From the NCBI RefSeq assembly GCF_010111755.1, contig NC_088960.1, positions 558,001-622,000 on the forward strand: a stretch of DNA of 64,000 nucleotides, read 5' to 3'. The notes beneath the pieces are model-generated. The model saw only the letters and a list, made by a program, of their open reading frames with translations, was not told the origin of the DNA and did not search any database. Source of the stretch: Nakaseomyces glabratus. Taxonomy: Eukaryota; Ascomycota; Saccharomycetes; Saccharomycetales; Saccharomycetaceae. Position numbers and translations under genes: made by a program. Of this stretch, positions 49,296 through 58,992 are shown piece after piece. Positions within the stretch are counted from its first letter, which is position 1, and every line of letters starts with the position of its first letter.

Positions 49296-50808
49296 CGACA
49301 CTTCTCAGTATCCAAATGCAAGTAATGTGAGATTGCTTAACGGGCATATGCCGCACTCTCTAACTGGGACGCCGTCTCCTGGAATGATTACCAGCAATAG
49401 CAGCACCCAAGGAAGCATGTCCTCTTCTAAGGACAACGGTAACGGTGGTACCATCGCTGGTTTGCACTACCAGATCGGTAAGAAGATCGGTGAAGGGTCC
49501 TTTGGTGTACTATTTGAAGGAACAAATATCATAAACGGGATGCCTGTGGCAGTTAAATTCGAACCTCGCAAGACAGAGGCACCACAGTTAAAGGATGAGT
49601 ATAGAACCTACAAGATCCTCGCAGGTACTCCAGGTGTTCCTCAGGCATATTATTTCGGTCAGGAAGGGTTGCACAACATCTTAGTGATGGATTTATTGGG
49701 TCCTTCTTTGGAAGATCTGTTTGACTGGTGTGGAAGACAGTTCTCTCCAAAGACAGTGGTACAAGTTGCTGTGCAAATGATCACACTGATAGAGGATTTG
49801 CACGCACACGACCTGATATACAGAGATATTAAGCCTGATAACTTCCTGGTTGGAAGACCTGGTCAACCTGACGAAAATAATATCCACTTGATCGACTTCG
49901 GTATGGCCAAGCAATACAGGGATCCAAAGACTAAACAACATATCCCTTATAGGGAGAAGAAATCACTGAGTGGTACCGCAAGATATATGTCCATCAACAC
50001 CCACCTGGGCAGAGAGCAATCTAGAAGAGATGACATGGAGGCATTGGGACATGTTTTCTTTTATTTCTTGAGAGGACAATTGCCATGGCAAGGGTTGAAA
50101 GCTCCAAATAACAAGCAAAAATATGAGAGGATAGGTGAAAAGAAGAGAACAACTGACGTTTATGATCTAGCCAATGGTTATCCTGTTCAATTCGCGAGAT
50201 ACTTAGAGATAGTAAGAAATTTAGGTTTTGATGAAACACCAGACTACGAAGGCTACCGTAAGTTGTTAGCCTCTGCATTGGATGACATCGGAGAGACTAT
50301 GGACGGTAAATACGACTGGATGGAGCTTAACGGAGGTCGTGGCTGGGACTTAACGATTAACAAGAAGCCCAATTTGCACGGCTATGGACATCCAAATCCG
50401 CCTGGTGACAAATCTCATAGGAACAGAAACGCTGCCAAAGGTGGTAATCATGCAAACGATGCTAATCATGGCGGTCTAGATCCCACCTCTTATGAGGCCT
50501 ATCAACAACAAACCCAACAGAAGATGTTGCAACAACAGCAAAAGCAATCGCAAAGAAATCAAAATACTGCAGTTGATCAGCAAAACTATAGATTAAACAA
50601 CAATCCAATAAATAACACTAGCCAGCCAAATAACTACAAAGGAAATGGCGGTAAAGATACGAATATGATGAACGGCAACGGTAATGGTAATAGATATAAC
50701 TTTCAAGAGCAGCCAACTACGACGCATGGTCAAACCAAAAATACACAGCAGGACATGCATTCCTCTTCATCTGAGAAAGGATTTTTCAGTAAGCTGGGTT
50801 GTTGCTGA
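49231..50808 (+). CDS. YCK2: Plasma-membrane casein kinase I (Yck2/Yck1)
   Basis: 525 residues from the ATG at 49231. Yck1/2 are palmitoylated casein kinases acting in nutrient sensing, endocytosis and septin/bud growth. The kinase domain (about residues 80-365) has GEGSFG at 87-92, the lysine K109 in AVKF, YRDIKPDN with D199, and DFG at 222-224. The tail is rich in Q and N. It ends FFSKLGCC, the two cysteines being the palmitoylation site set by Akr1. The ATG chosen is the first in this frame; two overlapping out-of-frame ATGs precede it. With CUZ1 it forms an inverted pair relative to S. cerevisiae. Confidence 0.97.
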   Translation: MSLQQHIVTKNHLAATTTATTNDTSQYPNASNVRLLNGHMPHSLTGTPSPGMITSNSSTQGSMSSSKDNGNGGTIAGLHYQIGKKIGEGSFGVLFEGTNIINGMPVAVKFEPRKTEAPQLKDEYRTYKILAGTPGVPQAYYFGQEGLHNILVMDLLGPSLEDLFDWCGRQFSPKTVVQVAVQMITLIEDLHAHDLIYRDIKPDNFLVGRPGQPDENNIHLIDFGMAKQYRDPKTKQHIPYREKKSLSGTARYMSINTHLGREQSRRDDMEALGHVFFYFLRGQLPWQGLKAPNNKQKYERIGEKKRTTDVYDLANGYPVQFARYLEIVRNLGFDETPDYEGYRKLLASALDDIGETMDGKYDWMELNGGRGWDLTINKKPNLHGYGHPNPPGDKSHRNRNAAKGGNHANDANHGGLDPTSYEAYQQQTQQKMLQQQQKQSQRNQNTAVDQQNYRLNNNPINNTSQPNNYKGNGGKDTNMMNGNGNGNRYNFQEQPTTTHGQTKNTQQDMHSSSSEKGFFSKLGCC

Positions 50809-51151
50809 CTGATATACTATAGCACATTATCATTTTCCAACCTTCAAATGCATATGAAATGTAGTTTTTACAACAGTTTTGAAAATAAATGTCGCACCCT
50901 TTATGGCATTGGTCTTACATCAAATGATTTGATGTTGTAGTAAGTATCATGACAGATCAATTCATATGGGTAAAACTGTTCTAATCATTTATGCAATAAC
51001 CTAAATATTGTATTAGGTTAATTTTGAAAAATCCTGATCTTTAATTTTTAATTAAACTATTCCATTTTCTCGATATATAATAAATTGATTACTATTATTC
51101 TTATGAGCGGATATTTTGGATGTTAAATTATATAGATTGTTACTTATATTA
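50809..51151. other. Convergent YCK2-CUZ1 3' region
   Basis: AT-rich spacer between two stops. No gene seen. Confidence 0.5.
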
Positions 51152-52033
51152 CTATATTTGGCCTCTGACCAAATACAAAGTATCTAAGTCCTTTACTAAA
51201 ACGTTGACCCTTCCGGAGGTTTCAATCCCAACGTATTCATTAAGCTTCTCATCGTATTTGTACAAAAATAACTTCTCGCCTTTAGTTGTGTCCACGTTCC
51301 CATTTACATTCGTGACATGGAGTTGCTGGGATAGATAATCAAGTGCTCTGCCAACGGGCCAAATCTTATTGATATATAATGGTACTTTAGTCAAGCCTAG
51401 GGTATCACTCGTTTCATCCTCACCCAATATTACTTGGCAATAAATATAAATCCTGTTTTGCACAGGTATCTTAGAGTCACCTTTAGCGGTTTTCTTTAGA
51501 GTAGAGAGTTCTACTAATCTGTTGGAACTAGTTGATACCTTTTTCTTTGTTTTTGGGTCGGATTTTGTTCTCTTAAAGAAATTCAGAAGCTTGTTCAATG
51601 CTGCTGGATTTAGAGTTGATCGTATCTTGGTTGTCTCAGAAGGCTTATTCTTTGTTGTTACACCGCTTGAGCCTAACTTCACTGGTGATTGTGAAGTCGT
51701 TGAACTTGGCGATGGTGATTTGACCCTTATATGGGCCTTCTCAGGTAATAAACTTTGAAAGAACTTACCCCCATTCGATTTGGAGGATGAAGGAGGGCTT
51801 CTTGCCCCATTGTTCTCTAATTCTTCAGGATGGTCTAATAGCCATTTACAATGGTGTGATTCCTTGGACCTATGCTCCGAACAAAAATCTCCATCACATA
51901 GCTTACAGTGAAACGGTAGAAAGTCAAGTTGACGGCAATACTGACAGTGTGTACCAACATCAAGCATACCCGTTTCTTTCTCCTTATTATTCATATCATT
52001 CACCACACTCTGTGGCGCTCTTTTTGCAAACAT
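51152..52033 (-). CDS. CUZ1: AN1 zinc-finger Cdc48/proteasome cofactor Cuz1
   Basis: 293 residues against 274 in S. cerevisiae. Cuz1 brings Cdc48 and the proteasome together and helps in arsenite stress. The AN1 finger has C30, C33, C43, C46, C51, H54, H60 and C62. A serine-rich linker (about 80-165) follows, with a basic patch (NFFKRTKSDPKTKKK). A C-terminal ubiquitin-like domain (about 195-293) ends in DLDTLYLVRG. An internal ATG at residue 14 gives MNNKEKETGMLDVG, so the first 13 residues are uncertain. Confidence 0.93.
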   Translation of the reverse strand: MFAKRAPQSVVNDMNNKEKETGMLDVGTHCQYCRQLDFLPFHCKLCDGDFCSEHRSKESHHCKWLLDHPEELENNGARSPPSSSKSNGGKFFQSLLPEKAHIRVKSPSPSSTTSQSPVKLGSSGVTTKNKPSETTKIRSTLNPAALNKLLNFFKRTKSDPKTKKKVSTSSNRLVELSTLKKTAKGDSKIPVQNRIYIYCQVILGEDETSDTLGLTKVPLYINKIWPVGRALDYLSQQLHVTNVNGNVDTTKGEKLFLYKYDEKLNEYVGIETSGRVNVLVKDLDTLYLVRGQI

Positions 52034-52581
52034 ATCTATGCTCTTATTATTTGAAAATCTTTAGTATTTATTGATACTGATTATAATTGCGAGATAACAT
52101 TTGGATAAAGCAGTAAGACCTTTATATATTCATATTGGTTAAATTTGGTAAGGCTTTTGACGATTTGCCATCGGTATTATGATGTACATCCTTAATTTGC
52201 TGCTGTTTGCACTGCAGTTTCTGTGAGCTCATCGAGGAGAAAGTGATATAGAGAGCTCATCGCCAGCCTTGCCACAATAGTAGTCATAGTCATAATTGAT
52301 GGAATAACAATATTCCAGCACAATCAAGAATAATTAAGCTTCTCCAAAACTATCCTAAATCTTGGTATAAAGATTGGATCATAGTAGGATATAAGCTATT
52401 TCTATATTAGCTAAAAAAAAAATATTGTTGTATGAATTATAGTACCTATGTTGAATAGTAGTTTTTGAATTATAAATAAATGCCCCCATTATGCTATGCA
52501 CGTATTCATGCTTAATGTAGTTTATAAATGGATATTGTTGAGAATGCAAGTTGTAATTTTCGGGAAAGTTGGTGTATTGAA
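52034..52581. other. CUZ1 promoter / AAH1 3' region
   Basis: 548 bp. Contains a PAC (reverse, 52256-52263), a TCGATGAG-type near-PAC at 52228-52235 and a one-mismatch Rpn4 (PACE) site at 52164-52172. No gene. Confidence 0.5.
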
Positions 52582-53625
52582 TTAGTTGGTGTACTTGGCA
52601 ACCACGGCGTCAACCTTGGCCAGTAGTTCCTCCTTTCTCTTTTGTTCACACCAGGAACCGTTGATACCGTTCTTGGCAATACGTTCCCAGACCTTGAAGT
52701 CCCAGTCTGGGAAGTCCTTGTTGACTTGGTAGTAGTTGTCAAGAATGTAGCCACCAAAGTAAGCTGGATCATCAGAGTTTAGGGAGAATGCGATGTTCTT
52801 GTCCAAAAACAATTGCAATGGAATCTCCTTCACTGATTGTACCACTTGTAGTTTAACGTTGGATAATGGACAAACAGTCAACAGAGTTTGTTGTTCTGCT
52901 AGTCTAGCCATTAATTCCTCACTTTGCTTGGAGTTTACACCGTGATCGATTCTAGTAACATTCAACAGGTCCAAAGCATCAGAAACAAATTGATGAGTAC
53001 CTTCCTCACCGGCATGGGCTGTTAGTCTCAATTCAGGGTTAATCTTAGCGGCACGCTCATAACATTCGACAAACAAGCTTGGTGGGAAAGGCTTCTCAGC
53101 AGAGTCCAAACCTAGACCATGAATGACACCGGATTTGATTAATTGTTCAGCTTCCTCGATTGTTTGCAAACAATCTTGAGGTGGTAAGTGTCTTAGCAAA
53201 CACATGATTAGTTTGGATGTAATGCCTAATTCTTCATGAGCCTTCTTGCAGGCCCTTTCAAAACCTCTGGTGACTGTCTCCAAAGAGACACCTCTAGTGG
53301 TGTGAGATTGCGGATCATAGAACAATTCAGCATGCACCAAACCTTGTTTAGAGACCTTAGTGAAATATGCCCATGCAAGGTCAAAGAAATCTTCCTCTTT
53401 CAACAAGACATTGGTACCGATGTAGTAGTAGTCCAAGAAGTCCTGCAAGTCCTTGAATTGAGTATAACGAACAGCTAGTTCTTCTGGGGTCTGAGGGAAG
53501 TGATCAGGCAACTGAATATTGTTTCTCTTGGCCAAGGGGAACAATAGATCAGGCTCTAAAGTACCTTCCAAATGCAAGTGGTGTTCACACTTTGGCAACT
53601 CTAACAAAAAGGATTCTGGGACCAT
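52582..53625 (-). CDS. AAH1: Adenine deaminase
   Basis: 347 residues, the same length as S. cerevisiae Aah1. It converts adenine to hypoxanthine and ammonia in purine salvage. Zinc ligands are H16 and H18 in HHLHLEG; the active-site HAGEEG lies near residue 204, and the NSDDPAYFGG motif near 287-296 carries the metal-binding aspartate. Codon use is strongly biased (AAG, TTG, GGT, GCC), as for a well-expressed enzyme. Here GIM3 separates it from MEP2, whereas in S. cerevisiae AAH1 and MEP2 are adjacent. Confidence 0.97.
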   Translation of the reverse strand: MVPESFLLELPKCEHHLHLEGTLEPDLLFPLAKRNNIQLPDHFPQTPEELAVRYTQFKDLQDFLDYYYIGTNVLLKEEDFFDLAWAYFTKVSKQGLVHAELFYDPQSHTTRGVSLETVTRGFERACKKAHEELGITSKLIMCLLRHLPPQDCLQTIEEAEQLIKSGVIHGLGLDSAEKPFPPSLFVECYERAAKINPELRLTAHAGEEGTHQFVSDALDLLNVTRIDHGVNSKQSEELMARLAEQQTLLTVCPLSNVKLQVVQSVKEIPLQLFLDKNIAFSLNSDDPAYFGGYILDNYYQVNKDFPDWDFKVWERIAKNGINGSWCEQKRKEELLAKVDAVVAKYTN

Positions 53626-54036
53626 CTCTTCAAAGAAAATAAAACTCGATTAAGGCTTTATTGTATGTACTATTCCAGGATATAAATGCAAGAAACTACA
53701 CAAAGAAGAGAAAACACAGAACCATTTCCTTCCAAAAGGATTAAAACCAGAACGATTCCCAGACAGTTTAAAAGAGAAAGAGAATAACTCGAAAAATGCC
53801 AATCATATGCATCCAGGAACTATAAGTATATTAAAAAGTCGATGACTATTTATACTTTTCGACAAAACTCATACTGAAAGTGAAAAAAGTGAAAAAAAAA
53901 AAAATTTGCGATGAGCTTGTCACTGAAATAAAAGAAATTAGAAATAAAAAAAAAAAAGAAACAGTGAAGGGGAAGTTTATAAGCTGGGTGTGAGGATCAT
54001 TGAGATACTATATCATACCAAAAAACATCGGCAAAG
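53626..54036. promoter_or_regulatory. Divergent AAH1-GIM3 promoter
   Basis: 411 bp. Exact PAC at 53908-53915, directly after a long A-run ending AAAATTT (53891-53907), and a second A-run at 53946-53958. Both lie on the GIM3 side, about 80-145 bp before its ATG. Confidence 0.6.
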
Positions 54037-54426
54037 ATGGAACTACTACCAGAAGGCAAGAAGAATAATATTGAGGTGACCTTTGCTGATCAACAAAAGA
54101 TCAATGAGTTCTCCAAGCTGATAATGCGCAAGGATGCTTTGGAAGCAGAGTTGAAGAAAGAGAGACAGGAGAAGGAATACCTAGAGGATGTTTCACTAGA
54201 AATTGAACTTATAGATGAGGATGAGGAAGTACAATATAAAATGGGTGAGGTTTTTGTGTTTCTGAAACAGAGTAAAGTTGTTGAGCAACTCGAAAAGGAT
54301 ACAGAGATAATAGACGAAAAGATTTCTCAATTGGAAAGTAAACAGGATGATTTGGAGGACAGAATAAAAGAATTGAAAACCTCTTTATATGCTAAATTTG
54401 GTGACAATATCAATTTAGAACGTTAA
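54037..54426 (+). CDS. GIM3: Prefoldin subunit 4 (Gim3)
   Basis: 129 residues, identical in length to S. cerevisiae Gim3. It is a beta-type subunit of the prefoldin hexamer that delivers nascent actin and tubulin to the TRiC chaperonin. Two coiled-coil arms (about residues 20-55 and 85-122) flank a short beta-hairpin region with YKMGEVFVFL (about 68-77). It ends KFGDNINLER. It sits between AAH1 and MEP2 rather than beside INN1 and YCK2 as in S. cerevisiae. Confidence 0.96.
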   Translation: MELLPEGKKNNIEVTFADQQKINEFSKLIMRKDALEAELKKERQEKEYLEDVSLEIELIDEDEEVQYKMGEVFVFLKQSKVVEQLEKDTEIIDEKISQLESKQDDLEDRIKELKTSLYAKFGDNINLER

Positions 54427-54784
54427 TACTAGGTAATAAAATCAAAGGTAATACACTGTTGCTGTACATATATAATCTTCATTTGTTTGCTGGATAACAC
54501 TCTCGAGATAATAAACAAAAAGCTTTATACGGTAAGCCTAATTACGATACAAAATATAGACATATTCTGTTGTAAAATAAAAATAATAAAACACTATACC
54601 ATTATAGAAGTGAAACTTTTAATCTTACTTTGTTATTGATAAATTAAATTAAATTGCACATGCGAAAAATTACTTATTAGACTGAAAAGCATTATGATTT
54701 GTATCTTGGAAACTATATATTGGGATCAAAACGAGGGACTTCAAAATAGGGATTAACAAAAATGAATACTTTAGTGAGATATAT
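54427..54784. other. Convergent GIM3-MEP2 3' region
   Basis: 358 bp, AT-rich, no gene seen. Confidence 0.5.
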
Positions 54785-56299
54785 TTAAACTGTTTGCTTT
54801 TCACCCATATTAGAGCCTGCCTCATTAGATCCTGATTCTGACTCAGAAAGCTTTGAATCAATCACTTGTTGTGGTCCAGTAATTTTATCGTCAATGGAGG
54901 ACATTTTTGGTTGCATACCTGGAGACCTTGAACGGACTGGTTCAGGAATATATTCTTGTTCCTCTTGGTATGTAAACTCGCCAATCTCCGCTTCATCAGT
55001 ACCTTGTTCCTCTTCTTCTGGTCTTAATCTTAGTCTCAGGAATGGAATTTGATCCATGGCAAGAAGCAAAATTGCAGTAATGGTGACTGTCCAGGCAATT
55101 GTTGCACAAATAGCAGCCAATTGGTATCCCACTTGTTTCCAGTGATGGTTTAACCATCCTCCTGCAATTGGGGCGATGTATGAACCTGCTGTTGCGTTAA
55201 CATAATCAGCTGCGAAGATACCGGTTAGCACGGAACCAATACAACCACCAACACCATGCAATGCATACACATCAAGACCATCGTCGATGTGCAGAACATT
55301 CTTCAAGTCAACGGCTAAGTTACAGCCTGCTGCAGAAAGCACACCGATGATAAATGAAGACCAAATTGGAACAAAGCCAGCACCAGGTGTAATACCGACC
55401 AAACCAGAAATGATACCAGAGCACATACCAACGGTGGTCCATTTTCCGCCAGTTCTGAAATAGTCGATGAATAACCAAGTTAGACCACCAGATGCGGCAG
55501 CCAGGTTTGTGTTCATAGCAGAGTACCAGGCTCTAATGGAAGCATTACCAGCAGAACCTGGGTTAAAGAATTGCCATCCAAACCATAGGAAGACGGTACC
55601 CAGCACAACAGAAGTGACTGAGTGTGGCTTATACTTTGGCATACCTTTCTTGGCGACTGGATCGTTTCTCTTACCCAAGATTAATGCGTAGACAAGAGCA
55701 CCATGGCCGGAGGCCGTGTGAACAGGTCCAGAGCCTGCATAGTCCAGAGCACCCAGTTTAGCTAACCATCCCTCCGCATTCCATGTCCAGCATGCAATGG
55801 GGCAGTAGACGATTGTCATCCATAGAAATAGGAAGATCATCATTGGCATTAGACGAGCTCTTTCGCAAGCACCACCAAGCATTAAAGCACCAGTTACAGC
55901 AGCGAACATTCCTTGGAAGATGGCAAAGACGATATCAGGTACTGATGTGACGACGGATGGTGCACCAAGGACATTTCTAAAACCAAAAAACTCTAGAGTT
56001 CCCAAGAATCCGTTTCCTCTAGTTTCATGGGAAAATGATAGTGAGTAACCCCAGAAGAACCATTGGAATATCACTAAGCAAGCGGCCATGAGCGATGCCC
56101 ATAGAAGTGATAAGGCGTGTTTCTTTCTGGAAAGACCAGAGTACAGCAGACCTATGCCAGGCACCATAAGCCAGACACCTGAGGTACATACACCTAGCCA
56201 CGTCATATTGACTAGGTCAAATTGTGTGTTTAAATCGGTGGTAAGTGAGTCACCACCTGTCCCATGACCCGTTGGGGTCCCTGTAAAGTTGTAAGACAT
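54785..56299 (-). CDS. MEP2: High-affinity ammonium permease / transceptor Mep2
   Basis: 504 residues against 499 in S. cerevisiae. Mep2 imports ammonium and signals for filamentous growth. The outside N-terminus has the NFT sequon at residue 4, glycosylated in Mep2 but not in Mep1 or Mep3. About eleven membrane segments run from 34 to 430. Both pore histidines are kept, H194 and H348; the first marks the Mep2 type, as Mep1/3 have glutamate there. The cytosolic tail keeps the IPEPVRS stretch with S457, the Npr1-dependent phosphosite in S. cerevisiae. A dense GATA cluster lies upstream. Confidence 0.97.
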   Translation of the reverse strand: MSYNFTGTPTGHGTGGDSLTTDLNTQFDLVNMTWLGVCTSGVWLMVPGIGLLYSGLSRKKHALSLLWASLMAACLVIFQWFFWGYSLSFSHETRGNGFLGTLEFFGFRNVLGAPSVVTSVPDIVFAIFQGMFAAVTGALMLGGACERARLMPMMIFLFLWMTIVYCPIACWTWNAEGWLAKLGALDYAGSGPVHTASGHGALVYALILGKRNDPVAKKGMPKYKPHSVTSVVLGTVFLWFGWQFFNPGSAGNASIRAWYSAMNTNLAAASGGLTWLFIDYFRTGGKWTTVGMCSGIISGLVGITPGAGFVPIWSSFIIGVLSAAGCNLAVDLKNVLHIDDGLDVYALHGVGGCIGSVLTGIFAADYVNATAGSYIAPIAGGWLNHHWKQVGYQLAAICATIAWTVTITAILLLAMDQIPFLRLRLRPEEEEQGTDEAEIGEFTYQEEQEYIPEPVRSRSPGMQPKMSSIDDKITGPQQVIDSKLSESESGSNEAGSNMGEKQTV

Positions 56300-56512
56300 T
56301 GTTGTATTCTAGTGTATAATTGTTTTCAATGTGTTCACTTTTATTGAATATACTAACACTGTCAAAACAAGATTTCATATTATCAAGCTGTTATGGAATT
56401 GAAATATTGGGTAGTTTATATATGTTTTTTTATGGTCAGTTGATTGAATCATGACTTCATTTTATTCCTCTATATAGAAAATCGTTACTAATGGAGACAA
56501 TTAAGGTTTCCC

Positions 56513-57083
56513 TTATCTGTGATAGATAATATTAACGATGCAGAGGTCAATACATCAAGAACTGTAGCACCTAATGCATAACCGCGTTATATTGAGAGTT
56601 TAAACAATCATGATCACAAAAAGAAAAGTAATGTGACATGCAATATGGGTTGTTATCTCAGATAAAATGATTACAGATTTGGAGTTCCGCATCGGGTAAA
56701 AGATAAGACACCTGCAGGCGGACTTGCATTTTTACAACTGAACTTGCAAACAGTATGAAGACCCTTTTGTTTTTAATCATACTTAGCGAGGGATTCCTAC
56801 GATCTTACTAAACTCCGTTTCAGTTTGCATTTGACTAAACTACAAAGCAACCTCTATTTGTTATTTTTTCATGATGATTCGGGTGATGCGATGGGCCGAT
56901 AACAGTTGCTTATCTGAGAGATAAGGCTCAGAGATTAGAAAGATAAGTTAGAGATAACGAGGGAAACGTGATATTCCGTCGGGATTTCGGCATTGTTGGT
57001 GGTAATAGCTTTCACGTTATCGCTGCAGAGAAGTGTCGATGTTGTGTCGTTGATATTGGAAAGATAAGATAAGATGGTTTATC
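56513..57083. promoter_or_regulatory. GATA-factor site cluster upstream of MEP2
   Basis: Fourteen GATAA/TTATC cores at 56513, 56525, 56653, 56661, 56702, 56898, 56910, 56920, 56942, 56953, 57017, 57063, 57068 and 57079. About seven are full GATAAG/CTTATC. They lie 214-785 bp upstream of the MEP2 ATG and should bind Gln3, Gat1 and the repressors Dal80 and Gzf3 under nitrogen catabolite control. Confidence 0.85.
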
Positions 57084-57167
57084 TCTGGTCGATGAGTTTA
57101 TGATTGTTGACTAGATGAGAATAGTTATTGTTGTGTATGACTCGTTTCGAATTGAGCAACAATCGGC

Positions 57168-57210
57168 ATATATATATATATATATGTATATATATATGTG
57201 TGTGTGTGTG
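57168..57210. repeat. TA/TG dinucleotide microsatellite
   Basis: Runs of AT alternating, broken by two TG steps, then a (TG)n tract. Confidence 0.9.
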
Positions 57211-57885
57211 CTTTTCTAAGATGAGATAAAAACTAAGAACTTAATCAAATTCAAAGAGAAAATTAATTATAAATTATAATTAAGGTATCACAAGTGTACT
57301 TGCTTTACAACCAGGTATAGATTAAAAACCCTTGTATAGTAGAAAAATATGTAGGAAAAAAATAAAAGTCAAATAAAGAAATTGAATCGAAGAGGGAAAT
57401 CTTGCTTCGCAAAGCAAAGCAAAACCCATTCGAGGTGGACGAACAATCGGGGCAAAGTCAAGTTGTCAAACTGTGAAATTAAATTTAGGCTTTTTCGCAG
57501 TATTAAACTCTTCTCTATACTGCCTCGACATAAAAAAATGTGTTAACGTGTAGTAGAAAGTAAAAGTCGGAGTTTGAAATAAAAAAAATAGTGGTATTAG
57601 AAAGTTCATGACGGTATTATGCGTTCGGAGTTCTGATTGCTATACACAGAACTTGCAGTGTAATGGCAAGAGAACTTCTTGCTTAATTTGATATTATTGG
57701 TAAAAAATGTATCGCCTTCCATAGCAAATTAAGAAATAAAAACAAACTGGAAAAGATAAAGAAATTAAAGTGCCTAGAATCACAGAGGACCCTCCATTAC
57801 TGTTCTAACTTACGATATTAAAACGTTGGATTAGAAGAGGCCTGCAGTGAAAACAAATCACTCACTTTAATATAATTGTATCAGT

Positions 57886-58992
57886 TTAGTTTGGGAAGAT
57901 GGACATCAAAGCTTCATCGGAGTTGACACCGTTGATGGCAGCAATGGACAATAGCAATTGAGCCTTAACTGGGGTCAAGTAACCGGCAGATAGAGCGTTT
58001 TGTGGGACGTCCTTGGAAGAAACTGGGGTCAATGGAGCACCAGAGTTAGCGTAGACGACTGGGATTTGAGCGGACTCGATGGTAGAAGTGGTAGAGTTGG
58101 AGCTACCGGAGGAGACAACGACCAAACCTTGGACGGTAGAGGCCAAGGAGGAGATCAAAGAGCTGGAGTAACCACCATCGTAGACAATTGGGACCAATGG
58201 GGTAGCAGCGAATTCGATGTCGGTGTTGGTGAAGTTAGTGTAGTTAACTCTGATGGTGCTGTTGCTGTTGATCAAAGCTGGTGGAGCTGGGGAGAAGAAC
58301 CATTGGACCTTCTTGGCATCATCGATGACAGCGACTGGTAGGCCGACAGCGTTGGCAGAAGATGGGGTGAAGATACCAGCGTAGACTAGACCTTCCTTGG
58401 AAACGACCAATGGACCACGGTTCCAGGCGGCAGTTTCGTTAGCGACAGCCAAGGCCATCTTCTCGTCAGCAGAGATGACAATTGGCTTCTTGGAGTCCAA
58501 GACAATGGAGGTCAAGAAACCTAGGGATTCTAGGGACTTAGCGTTAGCAACAACGACGGCACCCTTGGTGGAGTTGTCGGCCAAAGTTTGGTTGATGGTG
58601 GCAGCGACGGAGTATAGTTCGGTGATGTTCAAAGCGGAAGTGGTGTTGAACAAAGCTGTAGAGTTTGTAGAGAACGCAGTAGTGTTAGTAGCGTTGGTGG
58701 ATGGGATAGCGACTTGGCCACCGGTGTAGATGACTTGCAATTGTTGCTTTTGTGGGGCAACAGTGCTGTTAGTCATGTTAGAAGCGTTACCAGTAGTGTT
58801 AGCCAACAAAGAGGCCAAAGAGGATGGCAAAGCCTTAGCATGTGCGGAAGAAGTTGGCTTACCCTTTGTGGTAGAAGATGGGTGTACACTAGAAGTGGAG
58901 CTCTTCTTAGCCTTGTGTTTGAACAAGTCCTCAACTGGAGAGGCAACGGCAGCAGCGGCCAATAGAGAAGTCAAAGCAACTTGGAATTTCAT
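57886..58992 (-). CDS. YGP1: Secreted cell-wall glycoprotein, asparaginase-like (Ygp1)
   Basis: 368 residues against 354 in S. cerevisiae. Ygp1 is a secreted, heavily N-glycosylated protein induced by starvation and stress; its activity is not established. A signal peptide (about 1-18, ending AAVAS) is followed by an S/T/K-rich stretch (31-60). The remaining region has many sequons (N65, N69, N72, N75 and more) and an asparaginase-type fold; the TGG of the family's N-terminal motif is at 90-92. Codon use is very strongly biased, so it is likely highly expressed. It is followed in synteny by CBK1, as YNL160W-YNL161W. Confidence 0.95.
   Translation of the reverse strand: MKFQVALTSLLAAAAVASPVEDLFKHKAKKSSTSSVHPSSTTKGKPTSSAHAKALPSSLASLLANTTGNASNMTNSTVAPQKQQLQVIYTGGQVAIPSTNATNTTAFSTNSTALFNTTSALNITELYSVAATINQTLADNSTKGAVVVANAKSLESLGFLTSIVLDSKKPIVISADEKMALAVANETAAWNRGPLVVSKEGLVYAGIFTPSSANAVGLPVAVIDDAKKVQWFFSPAPPALINSNSTIRVNYTNFTNTDIEFAATPLVPIVYDGGYSSSLISSLASTVQGLVVVSSGSSNSTTSTIESAQIPVVYANSGAPLTPVSSKDVPQNALSAGYLTPVKAQLLLSIAAINGVNSDEALMSIFPN

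Larger units (their letters stand above)
56300..57885. other. MEP2 promoter / YGP1 3' region
   Basis: 1586 bp, no gene. It holds the GATA cluster (56513-57083) and a TA/TG dinucleotide repeat (57168-57210). Confidence 0.7.
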
